Below, one piece after another: positions 34,793-46,384 of a stretch of 64,000 bases of DNA. The stretch is from Triticum aestivum (lineage: Eukaryota; Streptophyta; Magnoliopsida; Poales; Poaceae). Position numbers and translations under genes: made by a program. How positions within the stretch are numbered: the first letter of the stretch is position 1; each line of letters starts with the position of its first letter. The stretch is taken from contig NC_057811.1 in NCBI RefSeq assembly GCF_018294505.1, positions 23,336,025 through 23,400,024 of the forward strand, read 5' to 3'. The notes beneath the pieces are model-generated. The model did no database searches and was not told where the DNA came from. It saw only the letters and a list, made by a program, of their open reading frames with translations.

Positions 34793-35145
34793 TGGTAGGA
34801 GCTAGGGCCCTACCGGATCTAGGGCGTAGGTTGTAGGGGAAGGAGGGGGAAGGGCGAGGGTTGGTGCGCGGCAGCCGGCGGCGTGGCGCCGTCCTTGCGA
34901 CGGGAGCAGCGGCGGCGAAGGCAGGAGGCGGCTAGGGTTTAGGTCTCCCGGCTCCCTAAGGGAAGCCGAGCAAATATTGATTGCTTCTTGCTTGATTAGA
35001 TTGATACATCTCCTCTCCTTATATAGAGAGGTTTACTTGACTCCTAAGCAAACGATCCTAATACGATAAGATAATTGGGCTAAGCCCCTAATTAAGATAC
35101 TTGGGCCATAACCCACTGGGCTAAGCCCCTATGCCGGTCATAACA
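34793..35145 (-). repeat. 5' LTR of the gag-only element
   Basis: 353 bp, same length as the partner at 32760-33112. The element 5' end is at 35145 next to the TSD AAGAC. Confidence 0.93.
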
Positions 35146-35238
35146 AAGACACGATAAGATAATTGGCCTAAGCCCCTAATTAAGATACTTGGGCCATAAC
35201 CCACTGGGCTAAGCCCCTATGCCGGTCATAACAAAGAC
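35146..35238 (-). repeat. Duplicated LTR end with a second AAGAC
   Basis: After the TSD at 35146-35150, 83 bp (35151-35233) repeat the terminal part of the LTR (ACGATAAGATAATTGG...GTCATAACA) and are followed by another AAGAC at 35234-35238. This is an extra, truncated LTR terminus in tandem with the element. Confidence 0.9.
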
Positions 35239-35681
35239 GAAGGATCCTCCACCAATTTTTCTTCTAATCATTTTTCTTATTACACTCACATTGTTGAACT
35301 CTTATGGATGTGATGAACATTTGGCTGTCTAGCCGATATGTAAAGCTATGACCATGTGCTATTTGCATAGTGTACACTAACAAAAGTACGAGTTAGGATT
35401 TCACGCAAACCATCATACATCTACTCTCATCCAATGGCTGAGAAAGTAAGTTAGATTTCTAAAACTTATACTATGTCTTGGGACAATATGTTTCTTAAAA
35501 CTTTTGCCTATCTGTTGGGTAAATATCAAACTGCCAAGAAAAATATGGTTTTCAGGGCAATGCAACTGTAGGTAATTATATAGGAGACTCAGCTACGACA
35601 TTTCCCCACTAACTCATCCATATTCAACCACGTCACTCCCCACTGGCTATTTGCATCCACGACTGAATGATATATACAGTT
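35239..35681. other. Intergenic, downstream of the kinase gene
   Basis: AT-rich sequence with no frame or repeat that I recognise. It may contain the 3' UTR of the kinase gene on the minus strand. Confidence 0.4.
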
Positions 35682-37330
35682 TTAACCGAGATGTTTACCT
35701 GAGTTTGAGTTTTGCTTGCTTCGGAAGTTGGCGACCTGCAACAACAAAGTTATGAGGATTAGTTCTTGTTTATAGCAGAGCCTTGTGTACTCTTTAAAAA
35801 TCTTGCTAGTCCAACTAAACAACATTTTATTTTTCAGGCATACTTAAATAGTGCTTGGTTGGAACATGCATAAAACAACAGGTGCCCTACTCAGTTATGC
35901 CAACAATTTTGACATTTCCCTACTATAGTGCTTGGTTGGGACATGTATATATATACCTGGCCTGTAGGCAAACTTTCTGCAGTATCAACCAAGTTTAGTT
36001 CATCGACAATCTCTGCTATAGTAGGCCTTTTCTCACGATCAACCTCCATACACCTTAACGCTATTTCAATGCACGTCTTAACTTGCTCTGATGTATGCAA
36101 CGCCATTGTTTCCTTCAGCCGTTTTCCCCAGTTTCCATGTACCTGCAAAGTTGGAACACGATGGCGAAAAGTAGGATGGAAAGTAAGGGGCAACATGATT
36201 ATAATATTTGTGGAAGGAAACTTTGTTGATGACTAAAGAATCTTCCATACATGCTCAAGAAAATCTTCCAAAGACATATATGCACATTTGGAGTAGCCCT
36301 CATCTCCTGCTATTATCCGCACAATTATAACACCCAAACTGAATACATCATACTTCGATGTGATTTCGCGTCTCTCAATGTATTCTGGTGGCATGTATCC
36401 ACTGCATGGTATATATATCTTAATATAATGATTTATATAATCTCTTTTGAAAATAAATTGATTACTTATGACAACGTGTCAACTTACGGTGTTCCTAAAA
36501 TTTTGCTTGTTATATAGGTTTGTGATAAAGGAAAGAGTCTTGACAAACCAAAGTCTCCAATTTTCGGGAACATGTTCTTGTCCAGTAAAACATTCGCAGG
36601 TTTCAAGTCAAGATGGTAAATTGGATCTTTGCATCCATTATGTAGGTAATTTAATCCCTCACAGACTCCCTTGATAATTTTGAAACGTGTGGGCCAATCG
36701 AGTCCACACGACTCATCTGTAGAAGTAAACATGCGGTCTATTACCAAGACGTATATTAACAGATAGCTAAGAAATGCATAACTTAAGGGATAATTTCCCT
36801 TTACATGCAAAACAATATGGTCCAAGCAGAGCAGCATCATACCAGAAATATGATTGTCAAGGCTTCCACCTTGCAAGTATTCAAAGCAGAGTACTCTTTC
36901 TTCCACAAGGGCGAAAATATATTCACCACCGTACTTAATGCGCTGATGACCTAGATTATAGCAGTAGCCAACCAATTGGGTAATATTTGGATGCTGGGCC
37001 CTCATAAGGTGATTAAACTCATTCCTAAATTGTGTGTCGTCAAGCCCAGGCATGTGATGTAGCTTTTTGAGAGCAATCTCTTCCCCATTTTCCAGTACTC
37101 CCTGTTAGCAAATTAGATGGGTTACACACAGTACCAAGTACTAGTATTATTTGAAATTATAAACTGTCATTTATAATCATATCTTTTTCGAAAAACTAAT
37201 AGTCATATATGTATACCTTGTAAACTACTCCATACCCACCACGGCCAATGACACGCTCTTCAGAAAAATTATCAGTAATTTGTTCCAAGAACTCAAGTGT
37301 AAACTCCCTTGTTGTCGCGCCTGTATCCAT
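35682..37330 (-). CDS. Non-RD receptor-like cytoplasmic protein kinase, six exons
   Basis: Exons on the minus strand: 37330-37217, 37101-36843, 36716-36488, 36401-36251, 36142-35957, 35735-35682. All introns are GT-AG and the joined frame gives 330 residues. Kinase motifs in order: glycine loop GRGGYGVV (29-36), ATP-binding Lys in EIALKKL (K50), HLDLKPAN (159-166), DFG (179-181), GYMPPEY (202-208), then SLGVIIVRIIAG and the C-lobe end RPTIAEIVDEL. HRD is HLD here, so it is a non-RD kinase, a class that in plants often acts in immune signalling; catalytic D and DFG are present. No signal peptide, ectodomain or membrane segment is encoded, so it resembles a receptor-like cytoplasmic kinase or a receptor that lost its ectodomain. 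It starts in the kinase-proximal sequence FTLEFLEQITDNFSEE. The last short exon is the least certain. Confidence 0.85.
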
Positions 37331-38469
37331 GGTAATATCTCCTGCTAGTGCCAGGATTGACTAGGTCCCTGTTGGACGTGTCTCTCTGATAACAGGGCCC
37401 CGTGTTAATTCACACTGGATAGGAAAGTTGCTCAAGTTTTCGCTGCTAATTCTGACCACACACATCAAATACGCGTTTCCTTTTCTAAAAAATCAAATAT
37501 GCGTTTGAGACTAATAATCATTTTCCAAGCCAAATTCCCCAGCAAACTGCCACCTATGAACTTCCATCCCCTATTCCAGACCTTGCCAAACACGCTGTAG
37601 GTAAAAATTAAGCAAGAGTTCGCATAAGCTTTGGGCTAACCTGCGGTCCAAGAGGTCGATCGATGACCTGCTGATTGCAGGGAAAGAAGCTTTGGAGCGG
37701 ACCTGGCCGGGGAGCAACCGGCCGGCCTGCTCGTCGACCGGCAAGCTTCTGAGATCCACGAGCTTTCTGGTGGACGGCCAGAGAGAGATATGGAGCGGAT
37801 CCGGAGCGCTTGCTCTCGTTGACGGCCGGAAATGATATATGGATGGAGGATTCCATCCAGCGAGCAGTATAGCGCCGAAAAATGCGAATGGTGGTTGACC
37901 ACCATGACAGGTGGTATTCCGGCGAAAAGGCAACCTAGTGGTAGCTATCGAATCTTGTCACCCGATTCACGTGCCGAGCAGCCCAACAGTTGTGAGAATC
38001 CTTCGTAGGGTCCATACTTCATGGGCCCGAGCACGGATTGATTGTTGCCAGAAGTCCTGCGGCACGTGGACTGATTGGGACGCGGATCGCCTGACGTGCC
38101 GTGGCGTCCACTGGCATGTGGCCCCGGGCCCACAGGTCAGTGGGGCAACATAAGTGAGACGTACGTAAGAGGATCCAGCTCCGACTGATTGTTGTCCACA
38201 CGCAGTAGACAGTGGGGCTAGAGTGTTAGTGGAGATGGTTTGTTTAAGGGAACAAGATTTATCACTAATAGAGGCATTTGTTTAGTCGCTAAGGTCGGTA
38301 TTAAGAGAGACAGTTCTAAAGTCAAAGAGATTTTCATTTTAGCGTCTCCCGTGTTTAACCACAATGGGCAACAAGCGGTCCGAACAGTTGCAGACGGTTT
38401 AAGAATCAGTGTTGGAGATGCCTTACATGTATTAGAGCAAGTATAATAAGATGATATAGGCGGGCTTTC
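37331..38469. other. Region upstream of the kinase gene
   Basis: Contains the kinase promoter on the minus strand. 37570-37930 has several overlapping short frames in a GC-richer stretch, none with a recognisable domain. 38230-38460 is AT-richer and could be decayed repeat sequence leading into the LINE fragment. I see no supported gene. Confidence 0.4.
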
Positions 38470-38936
38470 AAGATGGGAGCTTTTAAATACCTAACAGACG
38501 TGTTATGGTCTAAGGTGAAGGGTTGGATTACTATTTCAGCAGCAGGCAAAGAAATCTTATTAAATCTGTGGCACATGTCATTCCAATTTTGTCAATGTCT
38601 TGCTTCAAGTTGCCAAGAGGTTTATGCGAAAAGTTGAACAAACTCATCAGCCAATTTTTTGGGGGCAACAAAGAAGGTCAACGGAAACCATAGTGTGTAT
38701 CTTGGAGAGCTATGACCCAACATAAGAAGTATGGAGGTTTGGGTTTCAGGGACATCGAGCTGTTCAACCTAACTTCGTTAGCTCGGCGGTCATGCGCCTC
38801 CTTACAGTACCGGACTCTCTTTGTGCACGTCTTCCTAAATCTATTTATTATCCAAACAATGACATTTTCAATGCCGAGATCGGTCACATCCGTCCCAAGT
38901 ATGGAGATCTATCTCTCGCATGGCATCATAAGGCGC
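38470..38936 (+). pseudogene. LINE reverse transcriptase C-terminal fragment
   Basis: With frame changes, the translation reads WSKVKGWITISAAGKEIL, then HVIPILSMSCFKLPRGL and ISQFFWG, then YGGLGFRDIELFNLTSLAR. These are the conserved post-catalytic and thumb motifs of plant L1-type LINE reverse transcriptases. There are several frameshifts and stops. It is interrupted at 38937 by a CACTA insertion and resumes at 40323. Confidence 0.8.
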
Positions 38937-40325
38937 ATTCACTAGTAGAAAAAGGGGCTTTTGTCCCGGTTGGTAAGGCCCTTTAGTCCCGGTTCTTGAA
39001 CCGGGACTAAAGGGTCGTTACTAATGCCTCTCCCCTTTAGTCCCGGTTCTTACACGAACCGGGACTAAAGGCCGCGGCCACGTGGAGCTCCACCTTTAGT
39101 CCCGGTTGGTAACACCAACCGGGACTAAAGGAAATTTTATGATTTTTTTTTGAAATTTTTTTTTGATTTTTTTTTTATTTTCAATTTTCTGAATTATTTT
39201 AACCTCTAATCTCTAATCATCACCCCTCATCACTGCTCAATTATCCTCTAATCTCTAATCACCCCTCATCATTCCAAATCATCTAACTTCCCGAACGGTC
39301 ATCCATCCTCCCACTCCCCCAGCCTAAGCACGCTTAACTTCCGGGTTCTATTCTCCTTCGTTTCCAAGTCTGCACTTGTTGTTTTCCTCACAATACTAAG
39401 ATGTCAATCCTATTAACCCTCAGGAATTTTGCTTGATCATGAAGTGACACATTTCACTGTTTGAGTTTGAAACTATTGTTTTAAAAAACAATAATTATTT
39501 AGTAACACTAATATTTCTTGAATAATTAGTTTGACCATTGTTTGACCACAATTTGACCAAAATTCAAAATAACTGAAATAATTATTTAGTAACACTAATA
39601 TTCTAGAATAATTAGTTTGACCATTGTTTGACCACAGTTTGAATTTTTTTCGATTTTTCCCACTCTAGATCTTAAAAGCCCCGTAACTTCTTTTCTGTTA
39701 GGTTTTTGAGGATTTTAAAAATGTTTAACGGGGTTCCCCTGGTTAAATTCGGATGTAACTATTCGAGTAGATGATTTTTCATATAAAAAGCTTTTTCATC
39801 CGAGTTCGTATGCAAAAGTTATGCCCATTTTACAAATTCCAGAGAGATTTTGCAAATAAAGTCGAAATTCATATTTGTAAATTTTCCCAACAACTAGACC
39901 ACATATCACATGAGAAACTTATTTTATTTTATTTTTTGACATTTCCATCATTTTCTTTTGTTTTTTCTAAAACTAAAAAGGCGGTCCATCGGGGGGGGGG
40001 GGGGTAGAGTTTCAAAATGGGACCTTTAATACCGGTTCGTGCCATGAACCGGTACTAATGCCTCAAAGCCCATTAGTACCGGTTAGTGGCACCAACCGGG
40101 ACTAAAGGTTAGACCTTTAGTCCCGGTTGGTGCCACCAACCGGGACTAAGGACTAATGGGCATCGCACCCTTTAGTCCCGGTTCGTGGCACCAACCGGGA
40201 CTAAAGGGCCCAGGTGAACCGGGACTAATGCCTTAGCCGCACGAGCATTCGTCCCGGTTCGTGACTGAACCGGGACTAATGTGAATACCGCCCTGTGACC
40301 AAAGCCCTGTTTTCTACTAGTGATT
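38937..40325. mobile_element. Non-autonomous CACTA element (38940-40322) with TSD ATT
   Basis: Ends are CACTAGTAGAAAAAGGGGC and its inverse GCCCTGTTTTCTACTAGTG, at 38940 and 40322. The 3-bp target duplication ATT is at 38937-38939 and 40323-40325. Subterminal palindromes of the type TTTAGTCCCGGTT...AACCGGGACTAAAG occur repeatedly at both ends (38980-39130 and 40020-40290). No coding capacity is present; the interior is AT-rich and has a run of 13 or so G at 39991-40003. Similar elements are common in Triticeae. Confidence 0.93.
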
Positions 40326-41780
40326 GGGGATGGTGCAAATACCTGAGTTTGGGTGGACAACTGGATACCGAGAGACTCGGAGATGAGGCCAGTTGCCTGT
40401 CTGGCCAGTGATCCTCCAACTCTTGTCAACAAGTTGATTGATAGTACATGGGTAGCATGGAGAGATGACAAGTTGCAACATTTTTTTCTTCCCTCTGATG
40501 TTCAAGCAATAAAGAACATACCTCTTTTGTACGACTTCGGTGATACATTTCTGGGCATGGTAATTTCAAAAAGAAAGGATAATTCTCTGTCAGGTCTGCA
40601 TACCGCTCGCTGGTTAACTTAAGCAACACCGGGGATGATTTGCTAGGTCAGAGCGGGGTTGCTTCCAATGGTGCGGCGGAAGAGAGGTATTGGACATCCC
40701 TATGGAACACTCATGTTCCTGGCAAGATCATGACTTATCTTTGGAGATTGGCAAGGCATTCTTTGCTATCACAGGATGTGAGACATCATCGTAAAATGTG
40801 TGATACAGATTCTTGCCAGTTGTGTGGAGCTGCAGATTCGTGGAGGCACTCACTAATTGGTTGTACGGCTTAGATGTGTGTTTGGGCTCTAGGTGATTAA
40901 GAGTTAACTGACCTTATTGTCCAGACTCACGAACCCAATGCGGAAAACTTGCTTTTAACGTGATGGATGCATTATCACATGTGTACTTGTGTAAATTGCT
41001 GTCGCACTTTGGGCAGTTTGGACTGCACGTAGAAAAGCTATTCATGAGTCAATTTTTCAAAGACCAATGCCAACTCACATATTCATCAAAAAATTCGCCG
41101 GGTTGGATCGAGAGACACACATGCGGTCAATGTGCATAGAGCTTGGAAACCACCTCCGATTGGCCACGTTAAAATCCATGTAGACGGCGGTCTGTTTCAT
41201 GATGGGACTGTTGGAGCTGCTGCTGAAATTTGCAGAAACGAACAAGGTCAGTACCTCGGGTCTTCAGCTATTGTTCTACCTGGTGTTAATAATCCAACAG
41301 TTCTAGAGGTCATAGCATGTCGCGAGGCCTTGGCACTTGCGTCTGATCTATCTTTGGATCGTCTGGTAATTGCCTACGATTGTAAACCAATTATGGATGA
41401 AATCAAAAGGGGTTGGGAGGTCCGGATATCACTATTGTGAAAGAGATAAACATGAGAAGAGTATGTTTTGCTAGCTATGATTTATGTTCGAAGGTCGAGC
41501 TTCGGATCAGGGGCAGTTAATATTGTAAAATTTGCTACATCATTTCCTCAGGGTCGCCAACTATCCCCTCATGACCCTCTTTGTACGAATATTGTTCAAT
41601 TTTAATAAAGTCTGGGATCCCTCCAAAAAATTTGATGCCGGTCAGACCCGCACAACAAAAAAACTGCCGGTCAAAGATGCTAGAATGGATAAGTACATGC
41701 CAGCTATTCTAATTAGCCACAACTGGTTATTTCAACTCTTGCTTAAATATTTGCCATCTCAACTAAAAAAAAGAAGGAAA
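40323..41780 (+). pseudogene. LINE remainder: zf-RVT and RNase H-like domains
   Basis: Continues the LINE after the CACTA element. A zf-RVT-like block reads YWTSLWNTHVPGKIMTYLW and CQLCGAADSWRHSLIGC (40690-40870). An RNase H-like RVT_3 block lies at 41132-41440: VKIHVDGGLFHDG, AAAEICRNEQGQYLG, EVIACREALALA. The 3' part (41520-41620) ends near LFVRILFNFNKVW, with an A-rich tract at about 41765 that may be the LINE tail. Stops and frameshifts separate the blocks, so it is not functional. Confidence 0.8.
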
Positions 41781-42519
41781 ACAATGCCCTCGCTTGACGC
41801 AAGAAAAATTATAGGCCATCCACATGCATGCATGTGGTGCTGGTGCACACGGCGAGTACTATGGATCTACCCATGTGCTACTTTTGTGGAGTCCTTAACG
41901 GAACTTTTATATAAGAACTACTAGCTTAGCCAGCGCGGCGGCACGCCGCGCCAGTCTATACGTCATGATAGAATCATGACAATTATTATAGGAAAATTTT
42001 ATGGTGCATTATAATACACCAGAGCACGTGTATTATATGGGCGATCTAACGGATGACAATAACTGGGCATTTTTTAACCCAAGGGTATTTTCGATCTAAA
42101 TTTTTTTGTACCTTTAATCGGCCCAATTAGGTCCAGGGGTATTCTCGTCCTAAATTTTTTGATTAAATTAATTGCATTAATAAAGCACTTCATTATAGAG
42201 GTCCAATCATCGTGCATACTCTTTTGAATTTCGGTTCGAGCGGTTCGTCCTCTCTGCTCCTCTCGAGCCCTAACCTCGGGCCCACTCGATCGCCGGGTCT
42301 ACCCCTCCTGCTCCTACTCCCCCTCCCCCTCCATCGCAAGTCACCCCACTCGGGTCGTGGCGCCAGATCTTTCGATGAGTCGCTAATCCACTCCTTCCCC
42401 AAGCGGACGCCACCTTCCCCGACCTTCATGCGGGATCTTCGCTGTAAGTGCCTAGCCATCTCAAATCTTTTCTGGTCCCTTCTGCATATAGTACCCATAG
42501 GGGTCGGATTTGATTCGGG

Positions 42520-42663
42520 TTTAGGATATGTCATGTGAGGTTTAGGGTTTATCGTTTGAGAAAGTTGTGACGAGATTTCGATCGGATTTGGTTAGGGTTT
42601 AGGATATGTCATGTGAGGTTTAGGGTTTATGTTCTCAGAAAGTTGTGACGAGATTACGATTGA
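42520..42663 (+). repeat. 78-bp tandem duplication in the MULE intron
   Basis: Two copies starting at 42520 and 42598 share TTTAGGATATGTCATGTGAG and GAAAGTTGTGACGAGATT. Confidence 0.9.
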
Positions 42664-42775
42664 AAGGACGTGTAAGTCGGATGTAGCTAGGACATATTGA
42701 AGGACTTAGTTAGGGTTATGTGGCATGAGAAAGTTGTCAGCAGATTTGGATTCAAAGAAAGTTATTTTGGATTTA

Positions 42776-43030
42776 GTTCGGAGATACTTTTGAATTGAGT
42801 TTCGAGATATTTTGGATTTAGTTAGGAGATAGTTATTTTTGTATGGAGTTTGGACTTATTTTGGATTTAGTTAGGAGATAATTTGGATTTAGTTAGGAGA
42901 TACTTTTGGATTTTGTTAGGAGATAATTTGGATTTAGTTAGGAGATAATTTTGAATGGAGTTTGGAGATAATTGATCTATCAGGGCATTTGAAGGACTCG
43001 TGGACTTTGGATTTAGTTAGGAGATCATCA
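42776..43030 (+). repeat. Degenerate tandem GGATTTAGTTAGGAGATA repeats
   Basis: About eight copies of TTGGATTTAGTTAGGAGATA with spacers of varying length (some containing TTTTGAATGGAGTTTGGA) fill this part of the first intron. Confidence 0.85.
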
Positions 43031-43241
43031 TTTACAGCTAGTACAATCAATTAAAACTTTCTGGATTTAGTCAGGGCATATTTACTTATAGCTTTTGAAG
43101 GACTGAGTTAGGTACATGAAGAAAATGATCTATTTGATACTATGGATGACTGGTTACGAAGGGACCGTTTCGTTTTTGTAGGATGGTCTGGCCTATGTGC
43201 CATTTTGGGGATTCCTACTATTTCTTTAGTCGATACAAATT

Positions 43242-43304
43242 GTGACCCGGCTCCCTTTTGTGAGGGGGCACCCCTTCTCTCGAAGTTACGGGGCTATTTT
43301 GCCG
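43242..43304 (-). pseudogene. Plastid 23S rRNA-like fragment (NUPT), about 63 bp
   Basis: On the minus strand the block reads CGGCAAAATAGCCCCGTAAC followed by TTCGAGAGAAGGGGTGCCCC and CTCACAAAAGGGAGCC. From memory of the plastid/bacterial 23S rRNA (around the GTAACTTCGGGAGAAGG segment), the match is nearly complete, with a few substitutions at the 3' end. It is too short to be functional and is embedded in the MULE intron. A search against a grass plastome would settle whether it is plastid or mitochondrial. Confidence 0.72.
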
Positions 43305-45266
43305 ATATGAAAAATTAAATCACTTATTTAAGCAGAGTAGTGCATAATTTCGGTAACGTATGCTATCCATCCATAACATTGACTATCTGTTTTCACTGGC
43401 AGCATAACGACATGGATGATAAAGGCAACGATGACAAAAACTTGGGTGATACAGGCAAGGATGACAAGGACATGGGTCATAGAGGCAACGAAGGAAAATG
43501 CATGGATGATAAGGACAATGATTTCGTAGCCATGGACCCCAAAGGAATGGATGGTATGTGCATGGATGATAAGGATAATGAGGATGCAGGCAAGGATGGC
43601 ATAGACATGGATGATGTAGACATGCAAGGTAAAGGAATTGATAATAAAGGCATGGCTGGTTCAGACTTGAATGAGTGTATGGAATACTTAGAGATTGTGA
43701 AGAAGACTTTTAGGACTGAGGAAGAAGCCTACATGTTCTACGTAGGCTATGCGAGAAAAAAAGGGTTTGGTGTTAGAAAGGATGATCTGAAGTACAGGGG
43801 TCCGGGTCCGAAAGAAAATGCATACAGAAGGACATACAAGTGCTGCAAACAAGGATGGCGGGCCCTTAAGCACTTTAACAGAGCTGAAAGAAAAGGAACA
43901 CCGAGGGGTCGTACTCGGTGTGGGTGTCCCGCTCTTTTTCAGGTTGAGCTACAAGATAGCAGTGGCCTCTGGTTCGTCAAGAATTTTGTGGACAAGCATA
44001 ACCATCTGTTTGTCCCCGCTGACCTAACTCCCTACTTATTGGCTCATCGTAGAATGACTGACGCACAAAAGGCCAATGTCATCGAGTATGCTGTCGGTGG
44101 ACTTGGAACACATCAGATTATGAATGTAATGGAGAAGAATGCCGGAGGTCCCGACAAGCTTGGATTTATAGATCGAGATCTATAAAACCATGTTTCAATC
44201 CAGAAGAAGCGCAAGATAGAAGGCAGTGACGCTAGATATTTGCTCACCTATATGATTGCATAGAAAAAAGCAGACCCGGAATTCTTTTTCAAATACACAA
44301 AAGACAGCGAAGACCATTTGAGGAACATATTCTGGGCTGATTCACAATCCCAGATTGACTATGTTGCTTTTGGTGGTGTTCAACAGTACATACCGGTCTA
44401 ACAAGTACAGGCTTCCGTTTGTTCCATTTGTTGGTCTGAACCATCATCGCAGCACAGTTATGTTTGGGGTCGGTCTAGTGTCAGACGAGACAGTTGCATC
44501 ATGCCAGTGGCTTCTTCATGTATTTTTGGAGGCAATGTCCCAGACGACACCCATTTCAGCAATCACCAATGGGGATGGTTCAATGGCTAAAGCAATAGCT
44601 ACTGTCTGGACCGGAACATATCATCGTTTGTGCACGTGGCATATCGAGGAGAATATGGTGATCCACCTCCGCAAGAAAAAGCTTGAGGAATTTAGGAAAT
44701 TCATTTACCGTCGTTGGGATGTTGATGAGTTTGAGAAAAGATGGGAGGCTTATAAGGTTAGGTTCAGAATAAAACCAACAGGGAAGAGGTCGTCATGGTT
44801 TAACAGGATGTACGAGCGGCGACACAAATGGGTTGCTGCGTACACAAAGGGTAGATATTTCCTAGGCATGATGAGTAATCAGAGGAGTGAGTCTCTCAAC
44901 TCAAGGCTTCATGTGCACCTGAACAGGAAGATGCAGCTTGTTGATTTGTTGCAGCATGTTGAGCACTGTGTATCCATAATGCGCAAGAATGAAGCAGCAT
45001 TAGACGCAGTAGCGACACATACAATACCATTCACTAAGCTGAATGCACACCCTCTGGAGATTGCTGCCTCTTATATTTATACAACTGTGATGTTTCCACG
45101 GGTAAAGCATCAGATTGTCGAAGGAACAAATTGGCAGGTCACAGACCGGGTAGCGTGTGATGGTTTGGTCGTGTTTGGAGTTTTGCGCAAAGTCCCATAT
45201 GGCAGGGATGCTAGAGAATTGCAAGGTAAGGATGGTAAGTACTCGGATGTTAAGGTTCCTACAGAC

Positions 45267-45455
45267 TTGGAAGGTAGGGATGCTGAGGACTTGCATGCAA
45301 AAAGCTTGGATGCTGAGGATCCCAATGACTTGGAAGACAAGGATGGTGTGGACTTGCATGCAAAAAACCTGGATGCTAAGGATCCTAATGAGTTGGAAGG
45401 TAAGGACAGTGAGGAGTTGGATGCAAAAAAGTTGGATGCACAAGGAGTGGATGCT
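45267..45455 (+). repeat. Three 63-bp tandem units inside the transposase gene
   Basis: Units at 45267, 45330 and 45393 encode 21-residue copies of the type LEGKDxxDLHAKxLDAxDPN, located between the MULE core and the SWIM finger. The frame is kept. Confidence 0.95.
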
Positions 45456-46005
45456 AAGCCTGTGGATTTTATATATCACGTGACTTTTCTGTTTAAAGGA
45501 GCAAGACTGGACGCTGCAGCTTGTAAATGTAAAAAGTTGGAAAGTCAGGATTACCCATGCGCACATATATTCTACGTTCTGGATCATCTTGGTGTACGCA
45601 CATTTCCAAAAAAAATTGTGAAGAAAAGATGGACAATGCATGCCAAGCCAGTGTTCCCGTCCTCGAGGATTGTGAATACTCATGTATGGTCTGATCACAT
45701 GAATAAGTATCATCAACTACACAACATAGCTAGTGACGCTTTATTCACAGCCGCAGCTAGCGATTCACAGTCTGAACAGGTGATGGGGCTCCTCCGGAGT
45801 ATATTGGTTGATGGAGAAAAAACTGATTTGGATGAATGCCAGAAATCGTTTGTTCCTTTGCCAGCATACTTCTCTACTGCTCACGAATGCTGCACTGATA
45901 ACGTGGAAAATCAAATCAAAATAGTTCCAAAAGGGAGACTAACTACAGAAGAATCGAACAAGAGGATTAAATCCAGGCGCGAGCGGATGAGAGGGAAAAA
46001 AACAA

Positions 46006-46365
46006 CGAAGTTAGTGCACATGTTAATCTCATTGTTCATTTCCATACATGCTTACAGTGTTAATATGTTCTCCGGGAGAGTGTTCACATGTTTCCCTTCA
46101 ATTTACGCAGGAAAAAATCGGGGAAATCAAAGGTCACAAGAAGGAAGAAGCGAAAAGAGAGAGACTCAGAGACAGAAGAAGACACAGAGTCAGATATAGA
46201 AGAAGAGTAGCTTCAAAAAAGCAACGAAGTTAGTGCACATGTTAATCTCATTGTTCATTTCCATACATGCTTACAGTGTTAATATGTTCTCCCGGAGAGT
46301 TTTCACATGTTTTTCTTTAATTTACACCGGAAAAAATTGGGGAAATCAAAGGTCACAAGGAGGAA
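46006..46365 (+). repeat. Duplicated exon-intron unit near the transposase C-terminus
   Basis: About 135 bp at 46006-46145 recur at 46225-46365 with few differences, including the splice donor context CGAAGTTAGTGCACATG, an intron and the acceptor before GGAAAAAATYGGGGAAATC. The offset is about 218 bp. Confidence 0.9.
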
Positions 46366-46384
46366 GAAGAAAAAAGAAGAGACA

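Larger units (their letters stand above)
32760..35145 (-). mobile_element. Non-autonomous gag-only LTR retrotransposon (2386 bp) with TSD AAGAC
   Basis: Two 353-bp LTRs (32760-33112 and 34793-35145) flank a 1680-bp interior holding only a gag gene. The primer site TTTGGTATCCAGAGAC on the minus strand lies next to the 5' LTR, and the polypurine tract AGGCGGGGAGAAG next to the 3' LTR. The target duplication AAGAC is at 32755-32759 and 35146-35150. The LTRs differ at five positions by eye, so the insertion is young. With no protease, RT or integrase it must rely on another element. Confidence 0.93.

Noticed and set aside
43242..43304. Functional rRNA gene
   Set aside because: Only about 63 bp of a roughly 2.9-kb gene is present.
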